A stretch of 64,000 nt of DNA, taken from positions 372,001 to 436,000 of the forward strand of contig BPGK01000001.1 in assembly GCA_026002995.1 (NCBI GenBank), written 5' to 3'. This stretch comes from Gaiellaceae bacterium. GTDB taxonomy: Bacteria > Actinomycetota > Thermoleophilia > Gaiellales > Gaiellaceae. Position 1 is the first letter of the stretch. The number at the start of each line of letters is the position of its first letter. Both the position numbers and the translations under genes were made by a program. This document shows, piece after piece, positions 61,810-64,000 of this stretch. A model generated the notes under the pieces. The model was not told where the DNA came from, did no database searches, and was given only the letters and a program-made list of their open reading frames with translations.

Positions 61810-62311
61810 CGCGCGAGTGTACGCCGCCTGCTCTCGGCCAGCTCGGCGTTGAGCGCCGCCGCGAGCTCCACCGTGCGGCCGATGAGGAAGAAGCCGAAGA
61901 GGAGGCCGGCAGCGACGCCCAGCACGCCGTACGTCGCCTCCTGCTCCGCGAGCCAGGGGAAGAGGACGAGACCGTTGAAGAGGCCGATGAACGCGACGCC
62001 GACCCCGAACAGGGCAGCGCCGGGGACGAGCTCGCGCCAGTGCTCGGCGGCGTGCGGCGGGAGCGCCCACGAGAGCACGAGGAGCGCTCCGGCGAGCCCG
62101 AGCACAGCTCCCCAGCCTGTCGCCTTCTCGGAAGACTCTCCGATCGAGGCCGCGATGGAGCCGGTGAGCCCGGCTCTCCTAACGATGTCCATCATGCTCT
62201 CGTCCAGCTGGCGCGCGACGATCCCGAGGCCGAGCACCACGACGAGCGCGAGCGGGAGCAGCCAAATGAAGAGCCGGTAGGCAAGCGCGGCGCCGAGCAC
62301 GCTGCCGCCAT
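61806..62311 (-). pseudogene. Truncated BrkB/YihY family membrane protein
   Basis: Readable parts: SVLGAALAYRLFIWLLPLAL (helix 1 of BrkB-like proteins) and, after a jump, WRELVPGAALFGVGVAFIGL, TYGVLGVAAGLLFGFFLIGR and LAAALNAELAESRR, the family's C-terminal third. Near position 62075 about 100 residues of the middle are missing without loss of frame. At the 5' end a TAGGCT (62320-62325) and an ATG at 62311 are out of frame with the body; one extra base would restore it. Upstream sequence is replaced by REP-containing DNA. Probably inactive; the last bases overlap the add start as ATGA. Confidence 0.6.
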
Positions 62312-62460
62312 CGCTGCGCAGCCTAGTTGCGTGCGGTGACCGACAGCCTCGGCATCGCAAGTTGCGAGGGTCAACACGAGGGCGAGCGCGCTGGAGGGTG
62401 TGGGCGAGGCAAGCCCCGCTCCTCCGGGCGGTGGACGGTCGGGGCGTACCGCGCAACACC

Positions 62461-62528
62461 GGGGTCAGGTCCCTTTCGTTGCGCGCGCTCGATGCCTTCC
62501 CTCGCTGCAACACGGGAGACCTGACCCC
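62461..62528. repeat. REP-like inverted repeat, diverged copy
   Basis: GGGGTCAGGTC at 62461 and GAGACCTGACCCC ending 62528 are inverted arms related to the element at 60693, with about 40 nt between them. The rest of the gap 62312-62581 shows no gene. Confidence 0.7.
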
Positions 62529-62581
62529 CCGTCCCGCCGGAGGGTTCGCCAGCCGATCTCCGAAAGGGGCGCCAGCGGCCC

Positions 62582-62800
62582 CTAGGTCGTCGCGCGCTGT
62601 GCCAGGTCGAGGGCGCGGATGCGGAGACGATCGAGCCGCGTGTCTGCGACCCGCCGCCGCACAAGCTCTGCGAGCTGGCCGGCGAGCGTCTCGACCGCGG
62701 TCCTGATGCTCGCGGTCGGGTCGGTTGACGCTTCATGCGCGGCGCAGGCTAGTCTCGCCCGGCGGGCGTCCACCGCCTCGCCGCGAGCGCGACGAACCAC
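62582..62800 (-). CDS. Possible small helical protein
   Basis: The frame reads strongly helical (TASIRTAVETLAGQLAELVR, RRVADTRLDRLRIRALDLAQ) with G/C-rich third positions, so part may be real. No good start: the ATG (62737) lying 9 nt after a TAGCCT box is in a different frame, so either a frameshift has occurred or the true start is the GTG at 62800, which would overlap the divergent DUF4396 remnant. Low confidence. Confidence 0.3.
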   Translation of the reverse strand: MVRRARGEAVDARRARLACAAHEASTDPTASIRTAVETLAGQLAELVRRRVADTRLDRLRIRALDLAQRATT

Positions 62801-63209
62801 TGCCTGACCGGCTGCAGGATCGGCGAGGTGCTCGGCCTCGTCCTCGCCACCTGGTGGGGCTGGGGGAACGCGGCGTCGATTCGCGCTCGCGGTCGCGCTC
62901 GCGTTCTTCCTCGGCTACTCGCTGACCATGATCCCCCTGCTCCGCGCGGGCACGGCGCTCGAGGGCGCCATCGGGATCGCCCTCGTTGCGGACACCCTCT
63001 CCATCGCCACGATGGAGATCACGGACAACGCGATCCTGCTCGCCTGGCCGGGAGCTATGGAGGCGGGTCTCGGGGATCTCCTCTTCTGGGCCTCACTCGC
63101 GATCGCTCTCGCCGTCGCCTGGTGGCCGACGTTCCTCGTGAACCGTGCGCTCATCAGACGTGGCAAGGGCCACGCGCTCGCGCACGCGGCGCACGGCCAC
63201 GGGCACTGA
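62765..63209 (+). pseudogene. Frameshifted DUF4396 membrane protein gene
   Basis: First frame: NHCLTGCRIGEVLGLVLATW then WGWGNAAS. Second frame: RFALAVALAFFLGYSLTMIP, LVADTLSIATMEITDNAILL and VNRALIRRGKGHALAHAAHG. Together they make an almost complete DUF4396 protein of about 145 residues, but a net +1 shift near 62877-62882 separates them. No ATG, GTG or TTG exists between the in-frame stop at 62750 and NHCLTGC. A TAGTCT box (62750-62755) marks the old promoter. An ORF starting at ATG 62928 covers only the second part. Sequencing error cannot be excluded for the shift. Confidence 0.65.
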
Positions 63210-63215
63210 ACGCGC

Positions 63216-64000
63216 TCAGCCGGTCCGGGCCCAGGGGCGCGGGTGCGGGAGCGGCGTGAGGACGGGCTCGAGTTGCGCCCGCAGGTGCTCGAAGGCCGGC
63301 GGGAGGACGAGCGCCTCCCCGAGGTGCTCCGGATCCTCGTCCACTGCGAAGCCCGGCCCCTTCGTCGCGATCTCGAAGAGGACGCCGCTCGGCTCGCGGA
63401 AGTAGATCGAGCGGAACCAGAAGCGGTCGATGATCGGCGACGGACGCAGACCGACTGCTGCGACGCGCTCGTGCCAGGCCGCGTGGTCCTCGAGCTCCGA
63501 CGCCCAGGCGACGTGGTGGACAGTGCCGGCGCCGCTGAGGCCGCGATCCGCGGGCGGCTCGTCGTAGACGTAGAGCCCTCCGCGACTCGCGCCGCGCGCC
63601 TCCCAGGAGGAGGCGTCCACCGCTCGCAGCTCGAGCACGTCCTCGAGCAACGTCCGGCTCGCCTCGGGGTCGACCGCGTACGCGCGCACGGCGTCGAATC
63701 CCTGGAGAGCGTGCTCGGCCGGCACCTCCGGGTGCTCCGCGAGGAGCGGCGCATCGCTCGTGTGCGAGACGACGAGCCGTTGGCGGAGCCCCTCCGGATC
63801 CTCGAACGAGAGCACGCCCTCGCTCCGCGTGACCCGCTGCGCCTCGCCTGCAAGCCGCGCCTCCCAGAAGTCGAGCGCCTCCTCCGAGGCGACGCGCCAG
63901 TCCACCGTGTGCACCATCCCCGCCCCGGCGCGCCCACGACGTACCCCGGGGTACTCGAAGAATGTGATGTCGGCTCCGGGGCTGCCCTGCTCGTCGGCGT
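63216..64000 (-). CDS. Ring-cleaving dioxygenase (VOC family, MhqO-like), N-terminus cut by window edge
   Basis: About 260 residues are inside the window; the frame stays open to the right edge (ADEQGSPGADITFFEYPG), so the N-terminal domain lies outside. Two VOC domains: MVHTVDWRVASEEALDFWEA and, later, TVHHVAWASELEDHAAWHER with SIYFREPSGVLFEIATKGPG, whose His and Glu residues bind the metal. LQGFDAVRAYAVDPEASRTL is typical of the MhqO/MhqA (hydroquinone- or catechol-type extradiol dioxygenase) group. Substrate unknown; it may detoxify quinones. Convergent with the DUF4396 remnant. Confidence 0.85.
   Translation of the reverse strand, partial: ADEQGSPGADITFFEYPGVRRGRAGAGMVHTVDWRVASEEALDFWEARLAGEAQRVTRSEGVLSFEDPEGLRQRLVVSHTSDAPLLAEHPEVPAEHALQGFDAVRAYAVDPEASRTLLEDVLELRAVDASSWEARGASRGGLYVYDEPPADRGLSGAGTVHHVAWASELEDHAAWHERVAAVGLRPSPIIDRFWFRSIYFREPSGVLFEIATKGPGFAVDEDPEHLGEALVLPPAFEHLRAQLEPVLTPLPHPRPWARTG

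Noticed and set aside
60700-62530. Insertion sequence or miniature transposon
   Set aside because: Repeats have no transposase, no terminal target duplication that I can see, and look like REP elements.

Overview
The window is about 64 kb of very GC-rich DNA with tightly packed genes, GTG starts nearly as common as ATG, and one or more 4-base GTGA/ATGA overlaps in most operons. Gene content (DUF1918, GAP family, BrkB/YihY, DUF4396, PurS-type FGAM synthase, a caa3-type CtaG, an OtsA-OtsB fusion, heteromeric acyl-CoA dehydrogenases) points to an actinobacterium. Class Thermoleophilia is my best guess, by inference only. I see no rRNA, tRNA, CRISPR array, prophage or intact transposase.

Layout. 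1-3739 (minus): methylmalonate-semialdehyde dehydrogenase cut by the window edge, a RimK-like ATP-grasp fused in frame to a DUF1918 protein, and an M24 aminopeptidase. 3796-7244 (plus): an envelope-lipid operon (anchored protein, LpxL/PatA-like acyltransferase, PAP2/Aur1-like enzyme, LPG-synthase-like membrane protein). 7258-10656 (minus): MBOAT plus SGNH O-acylation pair and two small membrane proteins. 10687-14111 (plus): rpsF-ssb-rpsR-rplI-dnaB behind a structured rpsF leader. 14232-18205: MFS transporter, purA, and a CPA antiporter controlled by a clear fluoride riboswitch. 18246-22828: purD, purB, purC, purS, purQ. 22887-24561: a decayed patch with two gene remnants. 24202-28365 (minus): VOC, pgi, gnd, pgl and a lipoprotein. 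28430-35432: a short unlisted membrane protein gene, a P1 peptidase and a complete peptide ABC importer. 35488-42458: CocE-like hydrolase, an acyl-CoA dehydrogenase/CoA-transferase operon, a DF-family thioredoxin-like protein, GNAT, EamA. 42569-52778: P-type ATPase, purL-purF, ctaG, purM-purN-purH. 52818-60693: Cys-rich protein, CBS, EamA, TolB-like propeller, GH15 and OtsAB. 60693-64000: two REP-like inverted repeats, adenosine deaminase, two broken membrane genes and a partial ring-cleaving dioxygenase.

The unifying theme is purine metabolism: PurA, B, C, D, F, H, L, M, N, Q and S and an adenosine-deaminase-like enzyme lie here in four islands, giving nearly the whole IMP pathway (no purE/purK) plus the first step to AMP. 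A second theme is expression style: many genes, including purA, purD, purB, purL and purM, begin 6-7 nt after a TAnnnT hexamer, as expected for leaderless mRNAs. The most notable points are the fluoride riboswitch on a CPA antiporter, purL apparently starting at CTG, twin palindromes placed symmetrically before ctaG and purM, a REP hairpin that encodes the end of the deaminase gene, and an internal Shine-Dalgarno at the ATP-grasp/DUF1918 junction.
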